Made by a program: the position numbers and the translations under genes | Shown here: piece after piece, positions 8,868-17,620 of the stretch | Numbering within the stretch: position 1 is the first letter of the stretch | How the letters are laid out: the number at the start of each line of letters is the position of its first letter | Assembly: GCF_021389975.1 (NCBI RefSeq) | Contig: NZ_CP089981.1 | Location: forward strand, 2,629,501 to 2,693,500 | Reading direction: 5' to 3' | DNA length: 64,000 nt | Origin: Fulvivirga ulvae | GTDB taxonomy: Bacteria; Bacteroidota; Bacteroidia; Cytophagales; Cyclobacteriaceae | The notes under the pieces: generated by a model | What the model was told of the DNA's origin: nothing | What the model saw: the letters and a program-made list of their open reading frames with translations, nothing else | Databases searched by the model: none

Positions 8868-10148
8868 ATGACAGACCATATACCTTCAAGTAGACCGGCA
8901 GAAGTTGTAGACCATTTTTTTAGACATGAGTCGGGAAGGATCATGTCTTTCCTCATTAAATCGTTTGGAAAAGAAAGGCTGGAGGTAATAGAAGATGCTG
9001 TTCAGGATGCCCTTGTACAGGCTATGAAAACCTGGTCATTTACAGGAACTCCCAAAGAACCTTCTGCCTGGATACTAAGAGTGGCACGCAATAAAGTTAT
9101 TGATCAGTTACGACGAAAAACAAACTTCGATTCCAAAACAATAATCATTAAAGAGCGGACTTCTGAACACTATGAGGTTGAATTCCAATCAATGGATTCA
9201 CAGTTTAATGATGACCTTTTGAAAATGATGTTTGCCTGCTGTCATCCGTCAATTTCGCCAGAGAGTCAAATAATTTTAGTGCTTAAGATCTTGGGTGGTT
9301 TTGGAAAGGCGGAGATAGCCAGGGCATTGATGAAAACGGAAGATGCCGTGGCTAAAGCTTATACGAGGGCAAAGAGTAATTTCAAGAAAAATGATATTGT
9401 GTTGGAAGTGCCAGATTCGGAGCTTGATAAACGGCTAAATAATGTTTTGAAGATTATTTATTTGTTATTTAACGAAGGTTATAATTCCATTTCAAATGAA
9501 GAGCTCATACGCAAAGACCTCTGCCTGGAGGCTATTCGATTAAACAAAACCATTACTGATAATCCTAAGTTTGACAAACCGGAAGCTAATGCGCTTATGG
9601 CACTTATGTGTTTTCAGGCCTCCAGATTCAATTGTCGGATTGATGCCGACGGGAGAATGCTAACACTTGAAAGCCAGGATAGAAAGAAGTGGAACCACGA
9701 GCTAATTGCCATAGGAAATTATCATTTATCGCTTTCAACGAAATCAGGCAGTATAAGTGAATACCATCTACAGGCCAGCATAGCTGCCTGCCATTCATTT
9801 GCCAACTCTTTTGAAGAAACTAACTGGGTCGAGATCCTCAAACTTTATGATACACTACTTATCCTCAGGCCCAACGCTATAGCATCGTTAAATCGTATTG
9901 TGGCCAGCTGTTATGCCAATGGTCCTTCAGTAGCACTGGCTGAACTTGAGAGGCTCGACCTGAAAGCACCACTAAAAGAATCCTATTTGTTTTATTCTAT
10001 CAGGGCCTTTTTATATGAGAAAGATAGTCAACCTCACAATGTAATAATAGATTATACAAGAGCAAAGACACTAACAAAGAATAATATTGAAAGAGAATAT
10101 CTTGAACAAAAAATAAAGATCCTTACTATCTCTACCGCTTCAGCTTAG
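8868..10148 (+). CDS. ECF-family RNA polymerase sigma factor, ECF42-like with long C-terminal domain
   Basis: Protein of 426 residues. A sigma region 2 (about 15-90; EDAVQDALVQAMKTW and NKVIDQLRRK) and a sigma region 4 (about 120-170; FGKAEIARALMKTEDAVAKA) are followed by a roughly 250-residue helical, TPR-like C-terminal domain (DUF6596 type; LLFNEGYNS is characteristic). That architecture, and the adjacent DGPF protein, match the ECF42 group, in which no anti-sigma factor is found and the C-terminal extension is thought to regulate activity. No anti-sigma gene is present here either. Its last 17 bases overlap the 3' end of the convergent sensor gene. Confidence 0.88.
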   Translation: MTDHIPSSRPAEVVDHFFRHESGRIMSFLIKSFGKERLEVIEDAVQDALVQAMKTWSFTGTPKEPSAWILRVARNKVIDQLRRKTNFDSKTIIIKERTSEHYEVEFQSMDSQFNDDLLKMMFACCHPSISPESQIILVLKILGGFGKAEIARALMKTEDAVAKAYTRAKSNFKKNDIVLEVPDSELDKRLNNVLKIIYLLFNEGYNSISNEELIRKDLCLEAIRLNKTITDNPKFDKPEANALMALMCFQASRFNCRIDADGRMLTLESQDRKKWNHELIAIGNYHLSLSTKSGSISEYHLQASIAACHSFANSFEETNWVEILKLYDTLLILRPNAIASLNRIVASCYANGPSVALAELERLDLKAPLKESYLFYSIRAFLYEKDSQPHNVIIDYTRAKTLTKNNIEREYLEQKIKILTISTASA

Positions 10149-12294
10149 CTATTTCTGCGGAAAGTTCCTCTACCTTGTCCATTGCTTCTTTCTGATCAGT
10201 AATATCGCGCGATACTACAGAAACACCAATAATCTCACCATCCCCATCTCGAATAGGGTCGCAGTGTACACTTATAAATAAGGTTCTGTCTTTTAATTCC
10301 CTTGTTTCTTCAATGTTAAAGGTTTCACCTTTCAGGGCCCTGTCATATCGCTCTTTCCATTTTTTTCTGGCCTCACCCTGCATCTTGTCAAGTATATTAT
10401 CTCCAGGATTTAATACAATGCCCTGCTCTTTGAAGCGTTCGCGTAAAACTTTATTTGCGAGTATGACTTTATATTGGGCGTCTACTGCAAAATAAGTGTT
10501 GGTAGTACTATTGATCATGGCATCTAATACAAAGCCTTTTTTCTTAAGCTCAACTTCCATTCTCTTCTTGTCCGTTACATCCCTCGAGAAGATAGATGCT
10601 CCAATGATGTTGCCGGATTTTTCTTTAATAGGGTTAATGAAATATTCCCTCCAGGCATCTTCTCCTTTCACTGAACTCTTAATGGTAAAGTCGAGTCTTT
10701 CGCCTGACATAGCTCTGTCGTAGTATCCCTTCCACTCGTCACGAACACTTCCCAACATATCGAGAGCATTGGCTCCTTCCTGAAGTCCTTCATATTGTGT
10801 TCCACGATATCTTTCTTTCTGCACTTCATTCATGACCACGATTCGGTAGCCCCTGTCAATCGTAATTATCGAATCAGTCGTATTGTTGATCAGGGCATTG
10901 AGGTTTGCTTCTTTCGCTGAGAGTTCTTTCTGCGTACGGGCCATTTCTTCCTGGGTAGCCTGCATTTCCTCCATATTCTGACGCATCTCCTCTTCCTGAG
11001 CCTGCATCTCTTCTGTCATTTGCCTACTCTGCTCCAGTAACTCTTTAGTTGTCTGGTTGGTTTTTGCACTGATAACTGTTGAAGCTATGCTCTCGCCTAC
11101 TTTTTCAAGAAACTCAATATCAGTATCGCTGAAATTTTCAAAGGAAGCCATCTCTATAACCCCGACCACCTCTTCATTAGACTTTAAAGGTACGATCAGC
11201 AGGCTGTTTGGTGTTGCAAGCCCCAGCCCGGAGGTAATATTCAGGTACCCTTTGGGGATATCAAGCATGTAAATGGTTTCTTTCTCAATGGCAGCTTGCC
11301 CAACAAGTCCCTGGCCTACCTCAATTCGTTTCTCCAGGTATTTCTTTCTTTCATACGCTCTGCAGGCCATTAATTCCAGATAGGTCTCGTCCATGTTTTC
11401 ATCCTTGTTGAGGATAAATATACCTCCCTGATTGGCCTTCATATAGTTCACAAGCTTTTCAATAACATTGTCGCATAGTACATCCAGATTATCAGCATTG
11501 TTTCTCAGTATCTCACCAATTGAGGCCAGGCCAACATTCACAAATTTCTCTTTAGCCTCTCTTTCGGATGCCTCTATCAGGCTGGCTCGCATGTTCATCA
11601 GCGATTCCCCCAGGCGATCAGCCTTATCAGCTCCATAATTCGCACTAAGGTTTCCCTGGCTTATGCTGTCTGCAAAGTGGATATTGGTATCCATTAATTT
11701 TAACTGTTCTTCCATCTGAAGAAAGTTTACACCAGCGTACTTTGTCTGCCTTCTTTGTAAATTAGACCAGAGCATACACAAACCTGCATATAAACACAAA
11801 ATCCCTATATGTAGCACTGCATGCTTAATACTAAGAGCTGGAACATTTTCAAAGTACAAATTAAATTCTGAACCGCTCAGCTGCAGATAAAAAAGAAGAA
11901 GGAAGGTCATAATGGCGTAGATCACCGCTGGTAGCAATACTCTCCAGTCTTCATAGAACAGCAATACCGTTAAGGAGACGAAGTAGAAGAAATGCATTTC
12001 GTACATTCCATGAAGCTGAATGATGAATTGCATGCCAAAATTCCAAAAAAGGAAACTTACAATCAGCCTGAATATTAAACTTCCGGAAAGGAAAGACTTG
12101 GCCAGAAAGTAAAGTCCGAGTGATATTCCCCCCATGATGAGGCCAAAAGCCCAGGTAGAATAAAATATGGATAAAAAAAGACCAAATAAAAAATAGCCTA
12201 CCATGAAGTAATTGATAATGGAATCGGCCTCTTCATTTACTTTGTTGTGGAATGATTTCAGTTGTTCTGCGGAGATCTTCTCAGTTCCTTCCAT
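10132..12294 (-). CDS. Membrane-anchored GAF-PAS-PAS sensor protein lacking an output domain
   Basis: Protein of 720 residues. Several membrane segments fill about residues 25-190. They are followed by a GAF domain (about 245-395; AIEKETIYMLDIP, GVIEMASF), a coiled coil rich in Glu-Glu-Met repeats (about 400-465), PAS domain 1 (about 465-575), PAS domain 2 (about 590-700), and a short coiled tail ending in KLKR. Both PAS domains are followed by PAC-type sequence (SIFSRDVTDKK, SVVSRDITDQK). No histidine kinase, GGDEF, HTH or phosphatase domain follows. It may signal through protein contacts or coiled-coil docking to a separate kinase. Confidence 0.85.
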   Translation of the reverse strand: MEGTEKISAEQLKSFHNKVNEEADSIINYFMVGYFLFGLFLSIFYSTWAFGLIMGGISLGLYFLAKSFLSGSLIFRLIVSFLFWNFGMQFIIQLHGMYEMHFFYFVSLTVLLFYEDWRVLLPAVIYAIMTFLLLFYLQLSGSEFNLYFENVPALSIKHAVLHIGILCLYAGLCMLWSNLQRRQTKYAGVNFLQMEEQLKLMDTNIHFADSISQGNLSANYGADKADRLGESLMNMRASLIEASEREAKEKFVNVGLASIGEILRNNADNLDVLCDNVIEKLVNYMKANQGGIFILNKDENMDETYLELMACRAYERKKYLEKRIEVGQGLVGQAAIEKETIYMLDIPKGYLNITSGLGLATPNSLLIVPLKSNEEVVGVIEMASFENFSDTDIEFLEKVGESIASTVISAKTNQTTKELLEQSRQMTEEMQAQEEEMRQNMEEMQATQEEMARTQKELSAKEANLNALINNTTDSIITIDRGYRIVVMNEVQKERYRGTQYEGLQEGANALDMLGSVRDEWKGYYDRAMSGERLDFTIKSSVKGEDAWREYFINPIKEKSGNIIGASIFSRDVTDKKRMEVELKKKGFVLDAMINSTTNTYFAVDAQYKVILANKVLRERFKEQGIVLNPGDNILDKMQGEARKKWKERYDRALKGETFNIEETRELKDRTLFISVHCDPIRDGDGEIIGVSVVSRDITDQKEAMDKVEELSAEIAKLKR

Positions 12295-12490
12295 TTTTGC
12301 GCTTTACGTTTAAAAAATAGACTGTAATCTAATAATTTTTTTGCCGTGTAATATAGTCAGACTTGTAGATAATTACAATTTGTGATAGGCGGTAGTTCTT
12401 TACTCAGAGGATTAATTTTAAAGCAAAACGCTTTTGTTTTTTATGACGGATTATATAAAACCTTAGCAATCAGAAAGTCAACAGAGGGAT

Positions 12491-12528
12491 AAAAAAGAAG
12501 GCTATTTCATATTTTATTGAAATAGCCT
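12491..12528 (-). terminator. Rho-independent terminator of the nfu-side leftward transcript
   Basis: Perfect ten-base stem GGCTATTTCA (12500-12509) with TGAAATAGCC (12518-12527). On the minus strand the stem is followed by a T-rich run (12491-12499). It lies just past the nfu stop codon. Confidence 0.8.
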
Positions 12529-12551
12529 CCTGTCATGGGAAAATTAATTCG

Positions 12552-13136
12552 CTATATTCCTTCAGCTTCCACTGATGTTACCTCTGGAAGCATTCTTTTT
12601 AAAAGATTTTCGATTCCTGCCTTTAACGTGACTGTTGACGATGGGCAACCACTGCATGAACCTTGCAGCAATACCTTCACAACTCCCTCATGATACGAGT
12701 GGAATGATATCGCACCACCATCCTGCTCTACAGCGGGCCTGATATACTCATCTAATATGCCTTTAATTTTTTTCACTGTCTCAGAATCATTCTCATCGAA
12801 TAGCTCATCCTGTATAGTGTCTTTTATTATTGGTTTTCCTGACTCAAGAAAGGCCTGGATGTGTTGTTTGATCTGGTCTTTTATTTCTTCCCACGCAAAT
12901 TCCTCTTTTTTAGTAACCGTTATAAAGTTGCTCATGTAAAATACACGATCCACAAAGTCATACTTAAAAAGCTCACTGGCAAGAGGCGCTTCTGAAGCTG
13001 ATGCTTCATTAGGAAAATCATAACTAACACCATCAGGCATAAGCATGAAATTTGCAACAAACTTTAACGAATTCGGGTTAGGATTAGACTCCATGTAAAG
13101 ATTAACAACCCGCTTATCTATGTTCTTTGTTTCCAT
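12552..13136 (-). CDS. Nfu-type iron-sulfur cluster carrier (NifU family)
   Basis: Protein of 194 residues with an N-terminal Nfu_N domain (about 10-100, MESNPNPNSLKFVAN) and a C-terminal NifU-like domain (about 120-194). The scaffold cysteines are Cys161 and Cys164 in GSCSGCPSS. Proteins of this layout carry a 4Fe-4S cluster between subunits and deliver it to target enzymes. It ends the leftward gene run starting at batD; a 62-base gap separates it from the symporter. No other Fe-S assembly gene is in the window. Confidence 0.92.
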   Translation of the reverse strand: METKNIDKRVVNLYMESNPNPNSLKFVANFMLMPDGVSYDFPNEASASEAPLASELFKYDFVDRVFYMSNFITVTKKEEFAWEEIKDQIKQHIQAFLESGKPIIKDTIQDELFDENDSETVKKIKGILDEYIRPAVEQDGGAISFHSYHEGVVKVLLQGSCSGCPSSTVTLKAGIENLLKRMLPEVTSVEAEGI

Positions 13137-13198
13137 AACTTCAATATTTAATTAGGAGAACGTACCTTATTTATAAAGGTTCCATTCTGTAGTCAATA

Positions 13199-14620
13199 TC
13201 AACTGTATTTCGGTAGCTCTCCTTCTGATTTCGCAATAAGTGTAGATACTGTGGCATCACCGGTAACATTTACCACTGTTCTGCACATGTCAAGTATCCT
13301 GTCTACAGGGAAAATGATTGCAATCCATGCCGGGTTTAACCCAACAGATTGTAGTACAATGATCATCATTACCAGCCCTGCGCTAGGTACCGCAGCAGAA
13401 CCAATGGATGCCAATGTTGCCGTAAGCACAATGGTCAACTGCTGGCCAAGAGAAAGGTCCACCATATGCAATTGTGCCATGAATATAACTGCTACTGCCT
13501 GGTATAAGCTGGTTCCATCCATGTTTACCGTAGCGCCAATGGGGAGCACAAAGCTGCTTATGTTTTTAGATACACCCATGTTTTCTTCTATGCATTCCAT
13601 AGTTACAGGGAGAGTGGCTGCACTTGAACTGGTAGAGAAAGCGAGAAATTGAGCAGGGCTGATGTTCTTAAAGAACTCCCTGTAGCTTAGTTTTTTGATG
13701 AATATTGTTATGATAACCGGATAGAATACAAAGACCATAAAGAAGAGGCCAATAACCAGAGTAACGGAGTATGACCCGAGACCTTTAAAAATCTCGAACA
13801 CCTCCCTTGGAGTATCTGCCATTTTAGCAATTACACCTGCCAGAAGCGCAAAAACGAAATATGGAGCAATCTTCATAATGAGGTCGACCATTTTCAGGAA
13901 AGCCTCATTTACCGAATTAACAAAGTCAATTACCGGTTTGGCTTTTTCACCCGGCAGGAGTGCCAGAGTTATACCAAAAAAGATGGCAAAAAATATCACC
14001 TGTAACATAGCTCCATTATCTGATATGGCGCCTACTATATTGTCCGGAACGATATCTACCAGAAACTGTAAAGGGCTGGTCTCTTTGGTTTTTTCAGCTG
14101 CAGCCATTTTATCTTCAACACCGGCACTCTTTTCGTCAATGTTTTCGAGCTCTTTGGCACTGGTTACTTCTTCGACCAGAGGCCTGTACTGGGGATCTGT
14201 AAGGAAATGCCTCCCATCTTTAGGTTGGGGAACACCCGGCGTGTCCTGGACCCATTTTTCATAAGATATCCTGTTTTTTACCCTTTGAGCTTCGTCAGTA
14301 AATGTGCCTGGCTTAATGAGGTTTACCAGTACCAAGCCGATGCCAACAGCTATAACGGTAGTCAACAGGTACAAACTGAGTGTTTTCGCACCCAGCCTTC
14401 CCAGCTTTGACATATCGCTCAGGCTGGATACACCTCCGATGATGGAAAATAATACCAAGGGAACGGCTATAAACTTAAGAAGCTTAATAAATATTTGGCC
14501 AAGTGGGTCTATCCAATTAATGGTGAATTCATTCCAGCCCAGATAACTGGAGATAAAAGCCCAGATAATACCGGCCACCAGACCAATGATAATTTTTATG
14601 TGTAGGGGTAAATTCTTCAT
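13199..14620 (-). CDS. Dicarboxylate/amino acid:cation symporter (DAACS, GltP/GltT family)
   Basis: Protein of 473 residues with about eight membrane helices and two re-entrant hairpins. The serine-rich hairpin SSSAATLPVT and the cation-binding NMDGT motif are both present, as is the late segment PSAGLVMMIIVLQSVGL. It imports glutamate, aspartate or C4-dicarboxylates with Na+ or H+. Between helices 3 and 4 lies a hydrophilic insert of about 80 residues (about 105-185) longer than in GltP; similar inserts occur in Bacteroidota members. It follows aroC by only 15 bases. Confidence 0.92.
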   Translation of the reverse strand: MKNLPLHIKIIIGLVAGIIWAFISSYLGWNEFTINWIDPLGQIFIKLLKFIAVPLVLFSIIGGVSSLSDMSKLGRLGAKTLSLYLLTTVIAVGIGLVLVNLIKPGTFTDEAQRVKNRISYEKWVQDTPGVPQPKDGRHFLTDPQYRPLVEEVTSAKELENIDEKSAGVEDKMAAAEKTKETSPLQFLVDIVPDNIVGAISDNGAMLQVIFFAIFFGITLALLPGEKAKPVIDFVNSVNEAFLKMVDLIMKIAPYFVFALLAGVIAKMADTPREVFEIFKGLGSYSVTLVIGLFFMVFVFYPVIITIFIKKLSYREFFKNISPAQFLAFSTSSSAATLPVTMECIEENMGVSKNISSFVLPIGATVNMDGTSLYQAVAVIFMAQLHMVDLSLGQQLTIVLTATLASIGSAAVPSAGLVMMIIVLQSVGLNPAWIAIIFPVDRILDMCRTVVNVTGDATVSTLIAKSEGELPKYS

Positions 14621-14635
14621 AAAAGTCGCTAAAAA

Positions 14636-15715
14636 TTAGTCGCGCAATTTAGCCGTTTGGTTTATCAAATAAAAATCAGCGATTACCAGGGCGGCCATGG
14701 CTTCTACTATAGGTACGGCTCTCGGTACTACGCAAGGGTCGTGTCTGCCTTTGCCGCTAACCGTAACAGCCTCACCCTGAGCGTTTATACTCTCCTGATC
14801 CTGCATGATAGTTGCCACCGGCTTAAATGCTACATTGAAATATATGTCTTCTCCATTGGAAATACCACCCTGAATACCTCCGGAATAGTTAGTTCTGGTT
14901 TTTGTTTTGTCGCCCTCTTTATAAAATGCGTCATTATGCTCCGAGCCACGCATTTTCACACCTTCAAACCCGCTGCCATACTCAAAACCCTTTACGGCAT
15001 TTATGCTGAGCATAGCTTTGCCCAATTCGGCATGGAGCCTGTCAAAAACAGGCTCACCAAGTCCTGCCGGAGTGTTTTTAATTACACAGGTGACAATGCC
15101 GCCAATAGTATCCTGGCTTTTCCTGATCTCGTCGATCAGGCTGATCATCTGATCGGCTGTCTCAGCATGAGGGCAACGGACTATATTGCTTTCGGTTTGG
15201 CTGAGGTCCAATGAAGGATAATCCGGGCATTTGATGTCCCCAACCTGGGAAACGTAAGCCGAGATATTAATACCTTGTTTTTCCAGCATCATCTTGGCAA
15301 CGGCACCGGCAGCTACACGCGCTGCAGTTTCCCTGGCACTGCTCCTGCCGCCTCCACGATAATCTCTCACACCATACTTCACATCATAGGTGTAGTCTGC
15401 GTGCGATGGCCTGTATTTATCAGCTATGTGGGAGTAATCTTTGCTTTTTGCGTCCTTATTATGGATTACAATACAGATAGGTGTACCTGTTGCCTTCCCT
15501 TCAAAAACACCGGAGAGAATTTCGAAAGTGTCATCTTCCTTCCTTTGCGTCGTGATCTTGGATTGTCCGGGTTTCCTTCTGTTCAGCTCCTGCTGAATGA
15601 AGTCTTCGTTAATATCCAATCCGGCAGGGCAGCCATCTATGATGACCCCGAGTGCCTTGCCATGAGATTCCCCGAAAGTGGATATTTTAAATAAGGTGCC
15701 GTAAGAATTTCCCAA
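14636..15715 (-). CDS. aroC: Chorismate synthase
   Basis: Last shared enzyme of the shikimate pathway: it converts 5-enolpyruvylshikimate 3-phosphate to chorismate using reduced FMN. Length 359 is normal. Visible signatures are GESHGKALGVIIDG near the N-terminus, the RYRPSHADYTYDVKYG-type segment, RGGGRSSARETAARVAAGAV, and GSEHNDAF plus SGGIQGGISNG near the C-terminus. It lies between batD and the symporter in a tight leftward run; no other aro genes are nearby. Confidence 0.97.
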   Translation of the reverse strand: MGNSYGTLFKISTFGESHGKALGVIIDGCPAGLDINEDFIQQELNRRKPGQSKITTQRKEDDTFEILSGVFEGKATGTPICIVIHNKDAKSKDYSHIADKYRPSHADYTYDVKYGVRDYRGGGRSSARETAARVAAGAVAKMMLEKQGINISAYVSQVGDIKCPDYPSLDLSQTESNIVRCPHAETADQMISLIDEIRKSQDTIGGIVTCVIKNTPAGLGEPVFDRLHAELGKAMLSINAVKGFEYGSGFEGVKMRGSEHNDAFYKEGDKTKTRTNYSGGIQGGISNGEDIYFNVAFKPVATIMQDQESINAQGEAVTVSGKGRHDPCVVPRAVPIVEAMAALVIADFYLINQTAKLRD

Positions 15716-15737
15716 TTTTTTTACCGTGTTGGTAGGT

Positions 15738-17201
15738 TTATTTCTTAAAAATGATGATTGCTGTGGTCGCTAACATAGTTAAAATTAAAATGTTGGCAAA
15801 GATTTTAATCCATTCAAAGCTGTCGGTACTTTTTAATTGATTGTTCCCCCCTTCTATTCTGTCATAAAATGACCCCAGGTCATTGGACTGGATAGATTCA
15901 TTCTTTTTACTTTCACCAGTAACCGTTACTCTCTGTGATGACATCAAAGTGTCATACTTTTGGGTTTTGGGGTTGAAGAAGATCCACTTGAAATAATCCT
16001 TTAAATTATACTGTCCAGGTTCTTTCGGAATGCCAAAATAGCTGAATGACTTTGAGCCTGTCACGTGATTATTTCGACGGTTAATGTTTTGATTGATGTT
16101 CGGATCATAGAAATCAAAGTTTTCATCACTATCTACCTTTGGCTCATTGATAGCCGAAATATTACCTTCTCCATATACATTGAATTGGTACGAGAAACTC
16201 TGGCCTGTCTCCAGCTCGCCGGAGCTTATTCTTTCATCGAGGAGGTAATCGCCTACAGCCACCTGCTCCCTGAGGGGATGAGGAGGCAGCTCTTTTACCC
16301 GCACAGTTTTGGGCTTGCTATAGAAAGTCTTAAAATCTTCTTTACGGTTCTGGCCAAAAAATGACGGGTTTTTAGCTACTTTATATTTAATCATTTCAAG
16401 ACCCACAGAAGGGAACCTGATATCCTCTGCATTCAGAGGATAGAACACCCCCTGATAAATCTTATATTGCGTATAGCGTTTGCCATTAATGGATATAGGC
16501 TCACCGTTAATATTCTCAATGTTGAAATTCTCCTCCCAGGCATTCTCAGGCCGAATCTTTTTCAATACATCCGAAAGCTGTTTTCCCAGGTCGTGAAACT
16601 GGAGAGGAGCGCGATTGTTATCAGCCACATAAAAAGAAAGCGTAGTGGTGACACCCTCGCCAACATATGCACTCTGTTTATCCGTTGTAAGCGCTAAAAA
16701 AGCGTCTTCTTTAATGTCTACAAACTCGGTTTTTTCGTCTCTGCCAAAAAAGCTGTCTGCAGGGTCATGATCAAAAAAGCTTCTGAAAGGATCATTCCTT
16801 TGTTGCCTTTCTGCCGGTGGGCCTACTTTTACACTTTTGCCTGGAGAGCTGTACATTTTATCGTTAATCTTGATCTGAAATGGATCTATGGTAAAAGTAC
16901 CCTGGCCTGTTGGGGCATAAGTCATAGTCACACTCTGCGACGAAGAGATCTGGCCGTTGATGATCTGCGTGCTGGATGATGATGACGTACCACGCATACG
17001 GAATCCTTCAATTTCAGGAAAATCGCCGTAGCTTTTCAGTCTCTCGTTGGAAGCAGTAATTGTGATTGTCCAGGCCTGGTTTTCTCCAATCTCATCCGGA
17101 CCTAAAGTAATACTTATTTCCTGTGCCTGAAGCGATTGGCCGGCAAAAGCCGTGACCAGGATCAACAGAGAAAATCGTAAGCTTCTGTATATCAAACCCA
17201 T
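15738..17201 (-). CDS. BatD-family protein, short version
   Basis: Protein of 487 residues with a signal peptide (ILVTAFAGQSLQAQ), an extracytoplasmic region made of repeated beta-sandwich segments (SITLGPDEIGENQAWTITI, DKQSAYVGEGVTTTLSFYV, SFSYQFNVYGEGNISAI) and one C-terminal membrane helix (about 465-485). These are features of BatD, part of the Bat (Bacteroides aerotolerance) group. It is shorter than most BatD proteins, which often exceed 550 residues, and no batA, batB, batC or batE gene lies beside it, so it may be a stand-alone paralogue. Confidence 0.82.
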   Translation of the reverse strand: MGLIYRSLRFSLLILVTAFAGQSLQAQEISITLGPDEIGENQAWTITITASNERLKSYGDFPEIEGFRMRGTSSSSSTQIINGQISSSQSVTMTYAPTGQGTFTIDPFQIKINDKMYSSPGKSVKVGPPAERQQRNDPFRSFFDHDPADSFFGRDEKTEFVDIKEDAFLALTTDKQSAYVGEGVTTTLSFYVADNNRAPLQFHDLGKQLSDVLKKIRPENAWEENFNIENINGEPISINGKRYTQYKIYQGVFYPLNAEDIRFPSVGLEMIKYKVAKNPSFFGQNRKEDFKTFYSKPKTVRVKELPPHPLREQVAVGDYLLDERISSGELETGQSFSYQFNVYGEGNISAINEPKVDSDENFDFYDPNINQNINRRNNHVTGSKSFSYFGIPKEPGQYNLKDYFKWIFFNPKTQKYDTLMSSQRVTVTGESKKNESIQSNDLGSFYDRIEGGNNQLKSTDSFEWIKIFANILILTMLATTAIIIFKK

Positions 17202-17236
17202 AGTAATTTGTTGAACCTTATTACTTTTCTAACGTA

Positions 17237-17244
17237 CAAATTTA
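17237..17244 (-). promoter_or_regulatory. Bacteroidota -7 element TAAATTTG upstream of batD
   Basis: Exact TAnnTTTG match on the minus strand, 35 bases before the batD start codon. No good -33 TTTG is visible at the normal spacing. It would drive the batD-aroC-symporter transcript. Confidence 0.45.
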
Positions 17245-17339
17245 TGGCAATCTTTTAAAAGCCGTAACTAATTTGTATATTAATGGTTGCAGAATGTGAT
17301 AAACTTGTTTTACACGAAATTTTAAATTTAAAATAGCTT

Positions 17340-17525
17340 ATGTTAGAATACGTAAAGACTATCCTCAGCAAGGTGAGTTTTGATCCAAGGCTGTTTGAAA
17401 AAGAACTAAAAAAGGCTATTAAAACATTAGTAGCTGATGAGGTTCGCGAATTAAAAAACTGGTGCTACGCACAGTTTAACGATAAGCATGAAACGGTCTT
17501 ACAGAGATGTTTCGTAACGGTTTAA
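17340..17525 (+). CDS. Small conserved-looking protein of unknown function
   Basis: Protein of 61 residues, highly charged and helical, starting MLEYVKTILSKVSFDPRLFE and including ELKNWCYAQF. No signal peptide or membrane helix. It has its own clear terminator and sits divergently from batD, which supports a real gene. No function is recognised. Confidence 0.65.
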   Translation: MLEYVKTILSKVSFDPRLFEKELKKAIKTLVADEVRELKNWCYAQFNDKHETVLQRCFVTV

Positions 17526-17554
17526 ACTTAAACATTTCATATACCCCGATTACG

Positions 17555-17577
17555 CCCCGGCCCTGCCGGGGTTTTTT
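17555..17577 (+). terminator. Rho-independent terminator after the 61-residue gene
   Basis: GC-rich stem CCCCGG (17555-17560) with CCGGGG (17566-17571), five-base loop, followed by six T. It also lies just past the queG stop on the opposite strand. Confidence 0.85.
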
Positions 17578-17620
17578 GTTGGTTTTTAAACTACTTTTGC
17601 GTTGATCCGAACTTTTAAAC

